Shown: positions 8,219 through 16,054 of the stretch, in pieces
Position numbering within the stretch: the stretch's first letter is position 1
Layout: each line of letters starts with the position of its first letter
From: Streptomyces sp. MUM 2J
GTDB lineage: Bacteria > Actinomycetota > Actinomycetes > Streptomycetales > Streptomycetaceae
Length of the DNA stretch: 64,000 bases
Reading direction: 5' to 3'
Assembly: GCF_022414535.1 (NCBI RefSeq)
Contig: NZ_JADWYM010000003.1
Coordinates: forward strand, 124,001 to 188,000
The notes under the pieces: generated by a model
What the model saw: the letters and a program-made list of their open reading frames with translations, nothing else
Database searches by the model: none
What the model was told of the DNA's origin: nothing
Translations under genes and position numbers: made by a program

Positions 8219-9739
8219 ATGACCGCATTCGTTCTCGTCCCGGGCATGTTCACCGGAGGACACGTGTGGCAGGAGACCGCCGCGCACCTCACCGCCGCCG
8301 GCGCCGAGGTGCACCCGGTCACGCCGACCGGACTCGACGGGGCCGGCGGCACGCCGGGGGCCGACCTGGAGACGCACATCGCCGACGTCGTCGCGGCGAT
8401 CGACGCGGCCGGTGCGGCACAGGGCCGCCGGGTCGTCCTGGTCGGCCACGACTACGGCATCCACCCGGCCGTCGGCGCCGCGGACCGGCGGGCGGGACAC
8501 GTCGCACGGATCGTGTACCTGGACGCGGCGATGCCGCGGGACGGCGTGTCGGCCCTGGCGTCGGTGACCGACGAGGCGCTGCGCGCGCAGGTGACCGGGC
8601 GTGCGCGGGCGGAGGGCGGCGACGGGGCGCTGGCACCGCCGGCCGGACGTGCCCAGTGGCAGCGCTGGGGCAGCACCGCGGGCGTCGACGACACGGAACT
8701 GGACCGTCTCACCGCTCTGGCGGCTCCGCATCCGCTGGGCACCCTGCTCCAGCCGCTGCGGCTGACCGGCGCGGTGGCCGCGGTGCCCACCACGGGGGTG
8801 CTGTGCACCGGCAACGGCGTGAGCATCGAGTTGGTGCAGCGGCTGGTGGACTTCGGCGACCCCGCACTCCAGATCCTGGCCGCGCCCGAGGTGACGTTCT
8901 TCGAACTCGCCACCGGGCACTGGCCGATGCTGTCCCGGCCCGCTGAGCTGGCGGAGGTCCTGCTGCGGGCCGCGGCAGGGCAGGGGCATCGACTGATCCC
9001 GGCGGGACGGGGGGAGCCGCCCGCCCATCTGCGGCCGTTCCCGCTGGAGGTCCCCGAGGTGCCCGTGGACCGGCGGGGCCACGTGGACCTGCATCTGCCC
9101 ACGGACGCCGAGGGGCCGCTGCCCGCGGTGCTGTTCGTGCACGGCGGGCCGGTGCCCGCCGGGGCCCGGCCCACCCCGCGGGAGTGGCCGGGGCAGGTCG
9201 GGTACGCACGGTCGGCGGCGGCTCGCGGGGTGGTGGGCGTGACGTTCGATCACCGCCTGCACGACACGGCCGACTACGCGCGGGCCGCCGACGACGTCGC
9301 CGCCGCGGTCGAGGTGGTGCGGAGCGATCCCCGGGTGGACGCCGACCGGGTCGCGCTGTGGTTCTTCTCGGGCGGCGGTCTGCTGTCGGCGGACTGGCTC
9401 GGCGCTCCGCCGGCCTGGCTGCGCTGTGTGGCTGCCAGCTACCCGGTCCTGGCACCGATGCCGAACTGGGGCATGGCCGACAGCCGTTTCCGCCCGGCGG
9501 TCGCGGTGGGCGGGGCGGGGGCTCTGCCCGTCGTCCTCGTCCGGGCCGGCCGGGAGTCGCCGGAGATCGCCGCGACCGTCGAGGACTTCCTGGCCGCGGC
9601 GGAGGGCCGCGGGACGGATGTCGAGGTGGTCGACGTGCCGGGCGGCCGGCACGGCTTCGAGAGCGCCGACGCCCCCGACGAGTGGCGGGAGCCCTTCCAC
9701 CACGCGCTGGACCGGGTGGTGACCCACCTGACGGCCTGA
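8219..9739 (+). CDS. Tandem alpha/beta-hydrolase fusion protein
   Basis: The 506-residue protein joins two alpha/beta-hydrolase domains. The first (about 1-245) resembles short plant-type esterases, with the elbow GHDYG placing Asp78 where most relatives have Ser, and a late GHWP histidine. The second (about 285-505) resembles dienelactone-hydrolase or acyl-peptidase-like enzymes, with the oxyanion motif FVHGGP, a nucleophile elbow FFSGGG and a final GRHGFE histidine. Neighbouring layout makes it the target of the divergent MerR regulator. The fusion is continuous, with no frame break. Substrate unknown. Confidence 0.8.
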   Translation: MTAFVLVPGMFTGGHVWQETAAHLTAAGAEVHPVTPTGLDGAGGTPGADLETHIADVVAAIDAAGAAQGRRVVLVGHDYGIHPAVGAADRRAGHVARIVYLDAAMPRDGVSALASVTDEALRAQVTGRARAEGGDGALAPPAGRAQWQRWGSTAGVDDTELDRLTALAAPHPLGTLLQPLRLTGAVAAVPTTGVLCTGNGVSIELVQRLVDFGDPALQILAAPEVTFFELATGHWPMLSRPAELAEVLLRAAAGQGHRLIPAGRGEPPAHLRPFPLEVPEVPVDRRGHVDLHLPTDAEGPLPAVLFVHGGPVPAGARPTPREWPGQVGYARSAAARGVVGVTFDHRLHDTADYARAADDVAAAVEVVRSDPRVDADRVALWFFSGGGLLSADWLGAPPAWLRCVAASYPVLAPMPNWGMADSRFRPAVAVGGAGALPVVLVRAGRESPEIAATVEDFLAAAEGRGTDVEVVDVPGGRHGFESADAPDEWREPFHHALDRVVTHLTA

Positions 9740-9749
9740 GGCCCCGCAC

Positions 9750-9774
9750 GCCCGTCCCCGGGCCGGGGACGGGC
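9750..9774. terminator. Bidirectional hairpin between convergent genes
   Basis: A 10-bp perfect stem (GCCCGTCCCC with GGGGACGGGC) and a 5-nt loop sit 10 bp after the hydrolase stop and in front of the converging Nudix-kinase gene end. Confidence 0.7.
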
Positions 9775-9841
9775 ACCGCCGCCGGGCACGGCGCCCCCGT
9801 CCGGGCATCGCCCTCGGACCGGCGCCTCAGCCTCCGGGAAC

Positions 9842-10888
9842 TCAGACCGGCACGCCCGCCTCCAGGTACAGCGCCGCACCCCGCTCCCGGGCACGCAGGG
9901 CCCAGCGCAGGCGCTCGTAGCGGACCGGCGGGAGCAGGTCGGCCGCCTCCTGTTCGGTGACGAAGCGGCAGGCACGCAGTTCGGGGCCGGGCAGCAGCAG
10001 TCGTTCGGTCTCGGCGGCGTCCAGGCACCCGCCGTCGAAGAGCAGCCGCAGGCCACCGTAGGCGGGGGGCACGGGGCGCTCCCAGTCGACGACGAGGAGG
10101 CGGGGCACGTCCGCAAGGCGCAGCCCCGTCTCCTCGGTGACCTCGCGCATCCCGGCCTGGGCCGGGGCCTCACCGGGCTCGACGACACCGCCGGGGAACT
10201 CCCAGCCGGCCTTGTAGGTCGGGTCGACGAGCAGCACACGGTCCCGTTCGTCGAAGAGGAGCACTCCGGAGGCGAGGGTCTCGGAGGTGGGCTCCGGGGT
10301 CTGCACGATGTCGCAGACGGGTGCGGCATCGCTGCTGACGGCCTCGGCGATGCGGGTGGCTGTCTCGTACGGGGTGAGGGCGCCGTTGTCTATCAGGTGG
10401 GCGTCGGCGGCGAGCCAGGCGGCCAGGGCGGCGCGGTACGGCTCGATGCGGTCGCGGTCCCACGGCCGCGCGGGGGTCTCCCCGCCCCTGCCGGGCGGGT
10501 CCGGGGGCACCTCCCGGTCCGCCGCCCGGGCGCGCAGGATCGTTTCGGCCGGAGTGAGAACCAGGTGCCGGACGGGAATGCGGCGGGCGGCGAGGCCGCC
10601 GAAGATCTCGTCGCGGTGCTCCTGCCGCAGCAGGGTCATGGGGATCACGAGGGTGCCGCCGACCTCGGCGAGCAGCGCCGCGGCGGTGTCGATCACGAGC
10701 CGGCGCCAGATCGGCAGGTCCTGGAGGTCGGCGGCCTCGGCGAGGTGTTTGGGCGGCAGCAGGTCGGTGAGCGCTCCGCCGATGACCTCCGGGTCGAAGA
10801 GCGTGCTGTTCGGGATCAGCTCGATCAGTTCCCGTGCGGTGGTGGTCTTCCCCGCACCGAACGCGCCGTTGATCCAAACGACGATCAC
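9842..10888 (-). CDS. P-loop kinase-like / Nudix hydrolase fusion
   Basis: The 348-residue protein has an N-terminal nucleotide-kinase-like P-loop domain with Walker A GAFGAGKTT at residues 8-16, ending near 185. A C-terminal Nudix domain follows, with the box starting GGVVEPGE and finishing REVTEETG at 233-255 (key E249, E252, E253). Both catalytic motifs are intact. Nudix domains cleave nucleoside diphosphates linked to another group; the kinase half resembles small adenylylate- or gluconate-kinase-like proteins. The combination could salvage or cap a nucleotide metabolite. The ATG start opens directly into the first strand. Substrate unknown. Confidence 0.8.
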   Translation of the reverse strand: MIVVWINGAFGAGKTTTARELIELIPNSTLFDPEVIGGALTDLLPPKHLAEAADLQDLPIWRRLVIDTAAALLAEVGGTLVIPMTLLRQEHRDEIFGGLAARRIPVRHLVLTPAETILRARAADREVPPDPPGRGGETPARPWDRDRIEPYRAALAAWLAADAHLIDNGALTPYETATRIAEAVSSDAAPVCDIVQTPEPTSETLASGVLLFDERDRVLLVDPTYKAGWEFPGGVVEPGEAPAQAGMREVTEETGLRLADVPRLLVVDWERPVPPAYGGLRLLFDGGCLDAAETERLLLPGPELRACRFVTEQEAADLLPPVRYERLRWALRARERGAALYLEAGVPV

Positions 10889-10975
10889 GGGTCCCCCTCT
10901 TCTGTTGGCCCCCTGAGGCTTGCCCGCTCCACCCTGCCACGGAAACCAGGTCCCGTTGAGGGCACGGGAAGCGGA

Positions 10976-11007
10976 AGGCGCCGGTACCCGGGCGGGGTCC
11001 GGCGCCT
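10976..11007 (-). terminator. Hairpin after the small secreted protein gene
   Basis: Arms AGGCGCCGG (10976-10984) and CCGGCGCCT (10999-11007) form a 9-bp stem just downstream of the leftward-read 64-residue secreted protein gene. Confidence 0.5.
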
Positions 11008-11022
11008 GCGAGGCGGTGGGCG

Positions 11023-11217
11023 TCAGTCGCCCTCCACCAGCGAACCCTCGTCCACGGCGAGGCTGCCGCTGCTGACCGTGTGATCGACGGCGCTGAGGGT
11101 GTCCCCCACGTTCAGGTCACCGAGGTCGTGGTCGGCCAGTCCGTGGGACGGCGTGACGGCCGCGACGACGAACCCGGTGGCAAGGGAGGCGATGGCGAGC
11201 ATGCTGCGCTTCTTCAT
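11023..11217 (-). CDS. Small secreted protein, function unknown
   Basis: The 64-residue protein starts MKKRSMLAIASLATG, a standard Sec signal: two lysines and an arginine, then a hydrophobic core to about residue 22. Cleavage is likely near residue 25-29. The mature part is about 36-40 residues, acidic, rich in Asp, Gly, Ser and Val, and lacks cysteine. It does not carry the paired cysteines or NGG/GNG pattern of chaplins, so I do not call it one. Streptomycetes encode many such short exported proteins. It has its own hairpin terminator and no evident operon partner. Confidence 0.6.
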   Translation of the reverse strand: MKKRSMLAIASLATGFVVAAVTPSHGLADHDLGDLNVGDTLSAVDHTVSSGSLAVDEGSLVEGD

Positions 11218-11461
11218 GCCACGATCAACGCGGCGGGCGGCCCGGGGTCACGGGGCGCGGGAGGACGCGAAGCGGAGGATTCCGGCAGCGGGCGCGCGGG
11301 CCGCCGAATTCCGTTGGGCTACCGGCCGGCACAGGTCGGAGTGGGTCGGAGCGGGCCGTCGCCGAGGACGGGGCGACGGGCCAGGCCGACGGCGCGGCAC
11401 CGGCGCGTCCTGCGCGCGGCGCGACCGCCGGAAGCGGGCACGGAGTGCGCGGGCGGGTGCG

Positions 11462-11511
11462 GGGAGCGCGTGGCGGACCGCCGCTGTCGCGGTCGTCCGC
11501 CACGCGCTCCC
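11462..11511 (-). terminator. Strong hairpin after the ROK kinase gene
   Basis: Perfect 17-bp arms at 11462-11478 and 11495-11511 enclose a loop with an inner CCGC-TGTC-GCGG stem. It begins 7 bp past the ROK gene stop. The neighbouring stretch 11218-11461 holds the secreted protein promoter region and no gene I can support. Confidence 0.75.
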
Positions 11512-11517
11512 AGGAGG

Positions 11518-12465
11518 TCAGACGCCGGCCGCGGCCGCTCCCCCGGCCAGCACCGCGGCGGCGGCCCCCACGAGACCGGCGTCCGTGCCCATGAGGGCGG
11601 GCACGACGGTCAGGCGCCGTACGAAGGAGAGGGTGGCGTAGTCGTCGAGGATCTTGCGCAGCGGTGTGAACAGGACCTCCCCGGCCTTGCCCACGCCCCC
11701 GCCGATCACCGCGATGTCGATCTCCATGAGGCTCGCGGCGGAGGCGATCCCGGCGGCCAGGGCCTGCGCGGCCCGTTCGAAGGAGGCCACGGCCACCGGG
11801 TCCCCCGTGCGGGCGGCGGCGGCCACGGCGACGGCGGAGTCGTCGCCGTCGGGGCCCGGACGCCAGCCGTTCTCCAGCGCGCGGCGGGCGATGTTGGGGC
11901 CGCTGGCCAGCCGTTCCACGCAGCCGCGCGAACCGCAGGGGCAGGGGTCGCCGTCCAGGTCGACGCTGATGTGCCCGATGTGGCCCGCGTTGCCGGTGGG
12001 GCCGGGGCGAAGTCGGCCGTCCAGGACCAGGCCGCCGCCGACGCCGGTGGAGACCACCATGCACAGCGCGTTGTCGTGGCCGCGGGCGGCGCCCTGCCAG
12101 TGCTCGGCCGCGGTGATGGCCACGCCGTCACCGATCAGCGTCACCGGAAGGTCCCCTGCGGCGGCCCGCACCCGCCGCACCAGGGGGAAACCGCGCCAGC
12201 CGGGCACGTTCACCGGGCTCACCGTGCCGGCCGAGGCGTCCACCGGGCCCGCGCTGCCGATGCCGACCGCCCGGGCGCGCCCCCACAGCTGCGAGGCCGT
12301 CAGGTCGGCGATCACCTCCTCGACGGCCCGCATCACGGTGTCGCCGTCCTCCTGAGCGGGCGTCGGGCGCTGGGTACGCACCAGGATCGTGCCGCGGCCG
12401 TCGACCAGCGCTCCGGCGATCTTGGTGCCGCCGATGTCGAGCGCGGCCACGAGGTCGGTGTGCAT
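11518..12465 (-). CDS. ROK family sugar kinase (glucokinase-like)
   Basis: The 315-residue protein is of the ROK family. It has the ATP phosphate loop DIGGTK at residues 10-15, a catalytic Asp in IGDGVA (about 113), and the ROK zinc signature: a His in NAGHIGH, then C-P-C-G-S-R-G-C (175-182). There is no N-terminal HTH, so it is a kinase rather than a ROK repressor. It probably phosphorylates glucose or another hexose in the cytoplasm. It diverges from a LacI-type regulator across a perfect palindromic operator, suggesting sugar-controlled expression. Confidence 0.85.
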   Translation of the reverse strand: MHTDLVAALDIGGTKIAGALVDGRGTILVRTQRPTPAQEDGDTVMRAVEEVIADLTASQLWGRARAVGIGSAGPVDASAGTVSPVNVPGWRGFPLVRRVRAAAGDLPVTLIGDGVAITAAEHWQGAARGHDNALCMVVSTGVGGGLVLDGRLRPGPTGNAGHIGHISVDLDGDPCPCGSRGCVERLASGPNIARRALENGWRPGPDGDDSAVAVAAAARTGDPVAVASFERAAQALAAGIASAASLMEIDIAVIGGGVGKAGEVLFTPLRKILDDYATLSFVRRLTVVPALMGTDAGLVGAAAAVLAGGAAAAGV

Positions 12466-12582
12466 GAGTGTCGGATCTCCCCATCGAGGCAGGTGATGCA
12501 GGGCACATCATCGAACGGGCTCCGGCCGGCCGGCGGTGGGGGCGCGGGCCGGGGAGCGCGGTGCACAGTCTCCCCCGCTCGT

Positions 12583-12594
12583 GACAACGTTGTC
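12583..12594. promoter_or_regulatory. LacI-type operator palindrome
   Basis: GACAACGTTGTC is a perfect 12-bp palindrome centred on CG, as usual for LacI/GalR operators. It lies between the ROK kinase gene and the lacI-type gene, 118 bp from the first start and 87 bp from the second. Regulation of both genes is inferred. Confidence 0.65.
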
Positions 12595-12680
12595 CAGGCC
12601 CTATGCTCGACGCCACATCCTCATACCCACCGTGGACCGCCGCACCCCCACGGACGACGACAGGACAGGACACCGCCACC

Positions 12681-13730
12681 GTGCCCGAGACCGCCCGCCG
12701 GACAGACCGCCTCTCCGCGACCCGTTATGGCAACCGTCCCACCATGAAGGACGTCGCGGCCCGCGCCGGTGTGGGGCTGAAGACCGTCTCACGGGTCGTC
12801 AACGGCGAGCCGGGCGTCACGCCGGAGACGGAACGAAGGGTGCAGGAAGCCATCGACGCGCTGGGCTTCCGCCGCAACGACAGCGCCCGGGTGCTGCGCA
12901 AGGGCCGCACCGCCAGCATCGGACTCGTGCTGGAGGACCTCGCCGACCCGTTCTACGGCCCCCTCAGCCGCGCCGTGGAGGAAGTGGCCCGGGCCCACGG
13001 CGCTCTCCTGATCAACGGTTCCAGCGCGGAGGACGCCGAGCGTGAGCAGGAGCTGGCGCTGGCACTGTGCGCCCGGCGGGTGGACGGGCTCGTGGTGATC
13101 CCGGCCGGGGACGACCACCGGTACCTGGAGCCGGAGGTCAGGGCGGGGGTGGCGACGGTGTTCGTGGACCGCCCGGCCGGACGGATCGACGCCGACTGCG
13201 TCCTGTCGGACAACTACGGCGGGGCCCGGTCCGGCGTGGCCCACCTCATCGCGCACGGGCACCGGCGGATCGGCTTCATCGGCGACATGCCCCGCATCCA
13301 CACCGCCGCCGAGCGGCTGCGCGGCTACCGGGCCGCCATGGAGGACGCCGGGATATCCGTGGCGGACGCCTGGATGTCCCTCGGGGTCACCGTGCCCGGG
13401 CGAGTGCGCCGGGCCGCCGAGGAGATGCTGTCCGGCCCGGAACCGGTCACTGCCATATTCACGGGCAACAACAGGGTGACGGTCACCGTCATCCGTGTGC
13501 TGGCCGAGCACTCCCGGCAGGTCGCCCTCGTCGGATTCGACGACATCGAACTCGCCGACCTGCTCCGGCCGGGCCTCACCGTCGTCGCCCAGGACTCCGC
13601 CGCCCTCGGCCGCACCGCCGCCGAACGCCTGTTCCGGCAGCTGGACGGCACCCTGGTCGGCCCCGAGCGCATCGAGCTGCCGACCCGGCTGATCGCCCGG
13701 GGCTCCGGCGAACTCCCCCCGGCGGACTGA
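12681..13730 (+). CDS. LacI family transcriptional regulator
   Basis: The 349-residue protein carries the LacI HTH MKDVAARAGVGLKTVSRVVNG (about 22-41) with the hinge L-R-K-G-R-T, then a periplasmic-binding-protein-like effector domain opening SIGLVLEDLADPFYG. The effector should be a sugar or sugar phosphate. I choose the GTG at 12681, because the upstream extension would overlap the operator and has unusual composition for this genome; the first about 20 residues before the HTH remain uncertain. The next gene starts one base after its stop, so they are cotranscribed. Confidence 0.85.
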   Translation: MPETARRTDRLSATRYGNRPTMKDVAARAGVGLKTVSRVVNGEPGVTPETERRVQEAIDALGFRRNDSARVLRKGRTASIGLVLEDLADPFYGPLSRAVEEVARAHGALLINGSSAEDAEREQELALALCARRVDGLVVIPAGDDHRYLEPEVRAGVATVFVDRPAGRIDADCVLSDNYGGARSGVAHLIAHGHRRIGFIGDMPRIHTAAERLRGYRAAMEDAGISVADAWMSLGVTVPGRVRRAAEEMLSGPEPVTAIFTGNNRVTVTVIRVLAEHSRQVALVGFDDIELADLLRPGLTVVAQDSAALGRTAAERLFRQLDGTLVGPERIELPTRLIARGSGELPPAD

Positions 13731-13731
13731 G

Positions 13732-14514
13732 ATGAACGCGCAGGACCGCACGCTGGCGGCGCTCGGCCTGGCCGGGGTGCCGCGCGACGATCCGCTGTCC
13801 TACCCCGGCGTCTGGCCGCGCGAGTCCGGGCTCCTCACCGGGGACCGGCTGCTGCCGCTGGAGGGCGCGGTGCACGACGGCCGGGTGCCCGTGCTCGCCG
13901 TCGGTTCCAACGCCTGCCCCGGCCAGCTCCGGCACAAGATGGCCGCGCGCGGAATCTCCTCGCCCGTGCCGATGGTGCGGTCCCGCGTCCACGGGCTCGA
14001 CGTCGGTGTGTCCGCGCATGTCAGCCGCATGGGGTATGTCCCCGCCTCACCGGTCTGCGCCCCCGCTGCCGTCCGCAGCCTGTTCGTCATCTGGCTGGAC
14101 GCCGATCAGCTCGCGGTCGTCGATGCCAGCGAGGGTGCGCCCCTGCCGCACGGCAACTACCGGCGCGCCTGGCTGCCCGCGCCAGACGTGCGTGTCGAGC
14201 CGGAGGACGGCGCGGCGCTGCCCGGCGTGTACGCGTACGTCAACCGGCACGGCGTGCTGCACGACGGCTCCGGCGCGCCCCGCAGCCATCCGGGACAGCG
14301 GGAGCTGATCACCGACCTGCTGCTGAACTCCGCCCGCCTGAGGGAGCTGTTCGGTGTCACTCCGGAGGAGTTCTGCGCGCGGGCGCGCGCGGACGCGGCG
14401 CTGTGCGCCCGGGGCACCCGCCTGCTGGCCGAGGAGAAGCGGGTGACGGCGTCCGGCCTGGAGCGGTACGTCGGGGGGCCGGCAGCCGGTGCCGGCACCG
14501 GCCGGCCGTCGTAG
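13732..14514 (+). CDS. Uncharacterised protein, possible gamma-glutamylcyclotransferase fold
   Basis: The 260-residue protein has the segment VLAVGSNACPGQLRHKM near residue 54. This resembles the Y-G-S-N-L-x-x-x-x-L substrate loop of gamma-glutamylcyclotransferase-like proteins, but the first residue of the motif is V rather than Y or F and the catalytic Glu is not obvious. The rest has no motif I recognise. The ATG is one base after the LacI gene stop, so it belongs to that transcript. Function unknown; the cyclotransferase idea is only a hint from one loop. Confidence 0.6.
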   Translation: MNAQDRTLAALGLAGVPRDDPLSYPGVWPRESGLLTGDRLLPLEGAVHDGRVPVLAVGSNACPGQLRHKMAARGISSPVPMVRSRVHGLDVGVSAHVSRMGYVPASPVCAPAAVRSLFVIWLDADQLAVVDASEGAPLPHGNYRRAWLPAPDVRVEPEDGAALPGVYAYVNRHGVLHDGSGAPRSHPGQRELITDLLLNSARLRELFGVTPEEFCARARADAALCARGTRLLAEEKRVTASGLERYVGGPAAGAGTGRPS

Positions 14515-14527
14515 CCGCCGTACCCGT

Positions 14528-14550
14528 GCGCCACGGTCCGGCCGTGGCGC
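14528..14550. terminator. Bidirectional hairpin between convergent genes
   Basis: A 9-bp perfect stem (GCGCCACGG with CCGTGGCGC) with a 5-nt loop fills the short gap between the lacI operon end and the DUF6986 gene end. Confidence 0.7.
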
Positions 14551-14555
14551 GGGGC

Positions 14556-15860
14556 CTACTGGCCGGCGGCGGTCAGGTCGCCGCGCCGGGGTGCCGCGAA
14601 GCCCTCCAGGTCGGCCCGGCCCAGGCCGGTCGCCCCGGCGACCTCGGCGTCGTCCAGCGCGCCGCAGTCCAGGCCGCGCAGCAGGTAGCCGCTGAGGGCC
14701 TTGGCGGTGGCGGGTTCGTCCATGACGTCGCCGCCGGCGTGGTTGGCGTACCGGGCGAGCCGCTCGGCCGCCTGGCGGAAGCCCTCGCGGTAGAAGGCGA
14801 AGACGGCTGCGTAGCGGGTGGGGAGGTGGCCGGGGTGCATGTCCCAGCCCTGGTAGTAGGCGCGCGCCAGGGCGCGGCGGGTGAGACCGTAGTGCAGGCG
14901 CCAGGCGTCGTGGACCTTCCCGGTGGGGCCGACGGGCAGGACGTTGGTCGAGCCGTCCGAGACCCGAACGCCGGTGCCGGCCGCGGCAACCTGCATGACC
15001 GCCTTGGCGTGGTCGGCCGCCGGGTGGTCGCTGGCCTGGTACGCGGCGGAGACGCCGAGGCAGGCGCTGTAGTCGAAGGTGCCGTAGTGCAGGCCGGTGG
15101 CACGGCCCTCGGCGGCCTGGATCATGCGGGCGACGGTGGCGGTGCCGTCGGCGGCGAGGATGGCCTGGCTGGTCTCGATCTGGATCTCGAAGCCGATCCG
15201 GCCGGCGTCGAGGCCGTGGGCCTTCTCGAAGGCCTCCAGCAGGCGGACCATCGCGGTGACCTGCTCGGGGTAGGTCACCTTGGGCAGGGTGAGGACGAGT
15301 CCGCCGGGCAGACCGCCGCGGTCGAGCAGGCCGGTGAGGAAGATGTCGAGGGTGCGGATGCCGCGGTCGCGGACGGCGGCTTCCATGCACTTGACGCGGA
15401 CCCCCATGTACGGCGCCGCAGTGCCGTTCGCGTACGCCTCGGCGACGAGCCGGGCGGCGCGGGCGGCGGTCTCGTCCTCCTCGGCGTCGGGGCGGGGACC
15501 GTATCCGTCCTCGAAGTCGATGCGCAGGTCCTCGATCGGCTCGCGCTCCAGTTTGGCGCGGACCCGTGCGTGGACCGGCTCGGCGAGGTCGCCGGGCAGG
15601 CCGAGGACCGCGGCGAGGGAGGCGGCGTCCGGAGCGTGCTCGTCGAGGGCGGCCAGGGCCCGGTCGCCCCAGGAGCGAACGGTGCCGGCGGTGAAGGTGT
15701 CACCGGGGACGTAGACGGTGTGGACGGGCTGGCGAGTGCCGGGGTCCCCGGGGTAGCGGCGCTCCAGTTCGGCGTCGACCGGGGCGAGAGAGGCGCTGAT
15801 CTCCTCGCTGACGGTGCCCGCGAGGCTCCTCGACACCTTCTCCTGCTGGCCCTGAACCAT
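14556..15860 (-). CDS. DUF6986 aldolase / citrate-lyase-like protein
   Basis: The 434-residue protein looks like a TIM-barrel aldolase of the HpcH/HpaI or citrate lyase beta superfamily. It has a metal-site Asp-Glu cluster in D-L-R-I-D-F-E-D-G-Y-G (about 117), and the segment IGFEIQIETSQAIL, where IQIET matches the catalytic-loop Glu of malate-synthase and citrate-lyase relatives. From memory, Streptomyces members sit with C2/C4 acid or ureide metabolism genes, though none is adjacent here. The ATG at 15860 has AGGAGG 8 bp upstream. Two overlapping inverted repeats lie in its promoter. Substrate not established. Confidence 0.7.
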   Translation of the reverse strand: MVQGQQEKVSRSLAGTVSEEISASLAPVDAELERRYPGDPGTRQPVHTVYVPGDTFTAGTVRSWGDRALAALDEHAPDAASLAAVLGLPGDLAEPVHARVRAKLEREPIEDLRIDFEDGYGPRPDAEEDETAARAARLVAEAYANGTAAPYMGVRVKCMEAAVRDRGIRTLDIFLTGLLDRGGLPGGLVLTLPKVTYPEQVTAMVRLLEAFEKAHGLDAGRIGFEIQIETSQAILAADGTATVARMIQAAEGRATGLHYGTFDYSACLGVSAAYQASDHPAADHAKAVMQVAAAGTGVRVSDGSTNVLPVGPTGKVHDAWRLHYGLTRRALARAYYQGWDMHPGHLPTRYAAVFAFYREGFRQAAERLARYANHAGGDVMDEPATAKALSGYLLRGLDCGALDDAEVAGATGLGRADLEGFAAPRRGDLTAAGQ

Positions 15861-15876
15861 CCCACACCCTCCTGTT

Positions 15877-15905
15877 TTCCGCACTACGGAATCAACAATC
15901 CGTAG
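15877..15905 (-). promoter_or_regulatory. Overlapping inverted repeats in the DUF6986 promoter
   Basis: TTCCG-CACTA-CGGAA (15877-15891) is a 5-bp-arm dyad. The sequence CTACGGA at 15884-15890 repeats inverted as TCCGTAG at 15899-15905, a perfect 7-bp arm with an 8-bp spacer. The two dyads share one arm. The local sequence is AT-richer than the surroundings. TTCCG/CGGAA arms resemble IclR-family sites, but the regulator is unknown. Confidence 0.5.
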
Positions 15906-16002
15906 AATGAAGTTATCTGCCGATCTTCCGGCAGGTCAACACCCCGTCCACGGGGCGGCCCGGCGCCCTGGCCCCCGGAGGAACACGAGTCCAGGATGCG
16001 CC

Positions 16003-16037
16003 GAGGCCCCCGTGACCGCGCGGGTCACGGGGGCCTC
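16003..16037 (-). terminator. Hairpin after etfA
   Basis: Perfect 15-bp arms (16003-16017 and 16023-16037) flank a GCGCG loop, 17 bp beyond the etfA stop. It should end the etfBA transcript. Confidence 0.8.
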
Positions 16038-16054
16038 CTCCGGGCGGGCGGCGA

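Noticed and set aside
11023..11217. Chaplin or rodlin identity for the small secreted protein
   Set aside because: It has a signal peptide but none of the chaplin cysteines and GN motifs, and is too short for a rodlin.
12603..12680. ATG 12603 as the start of the LacI regulator
   Set aside because: It would begin 9 bp after the operator and add residues unlike the family; GTG 12681 is nearer to the HTH.
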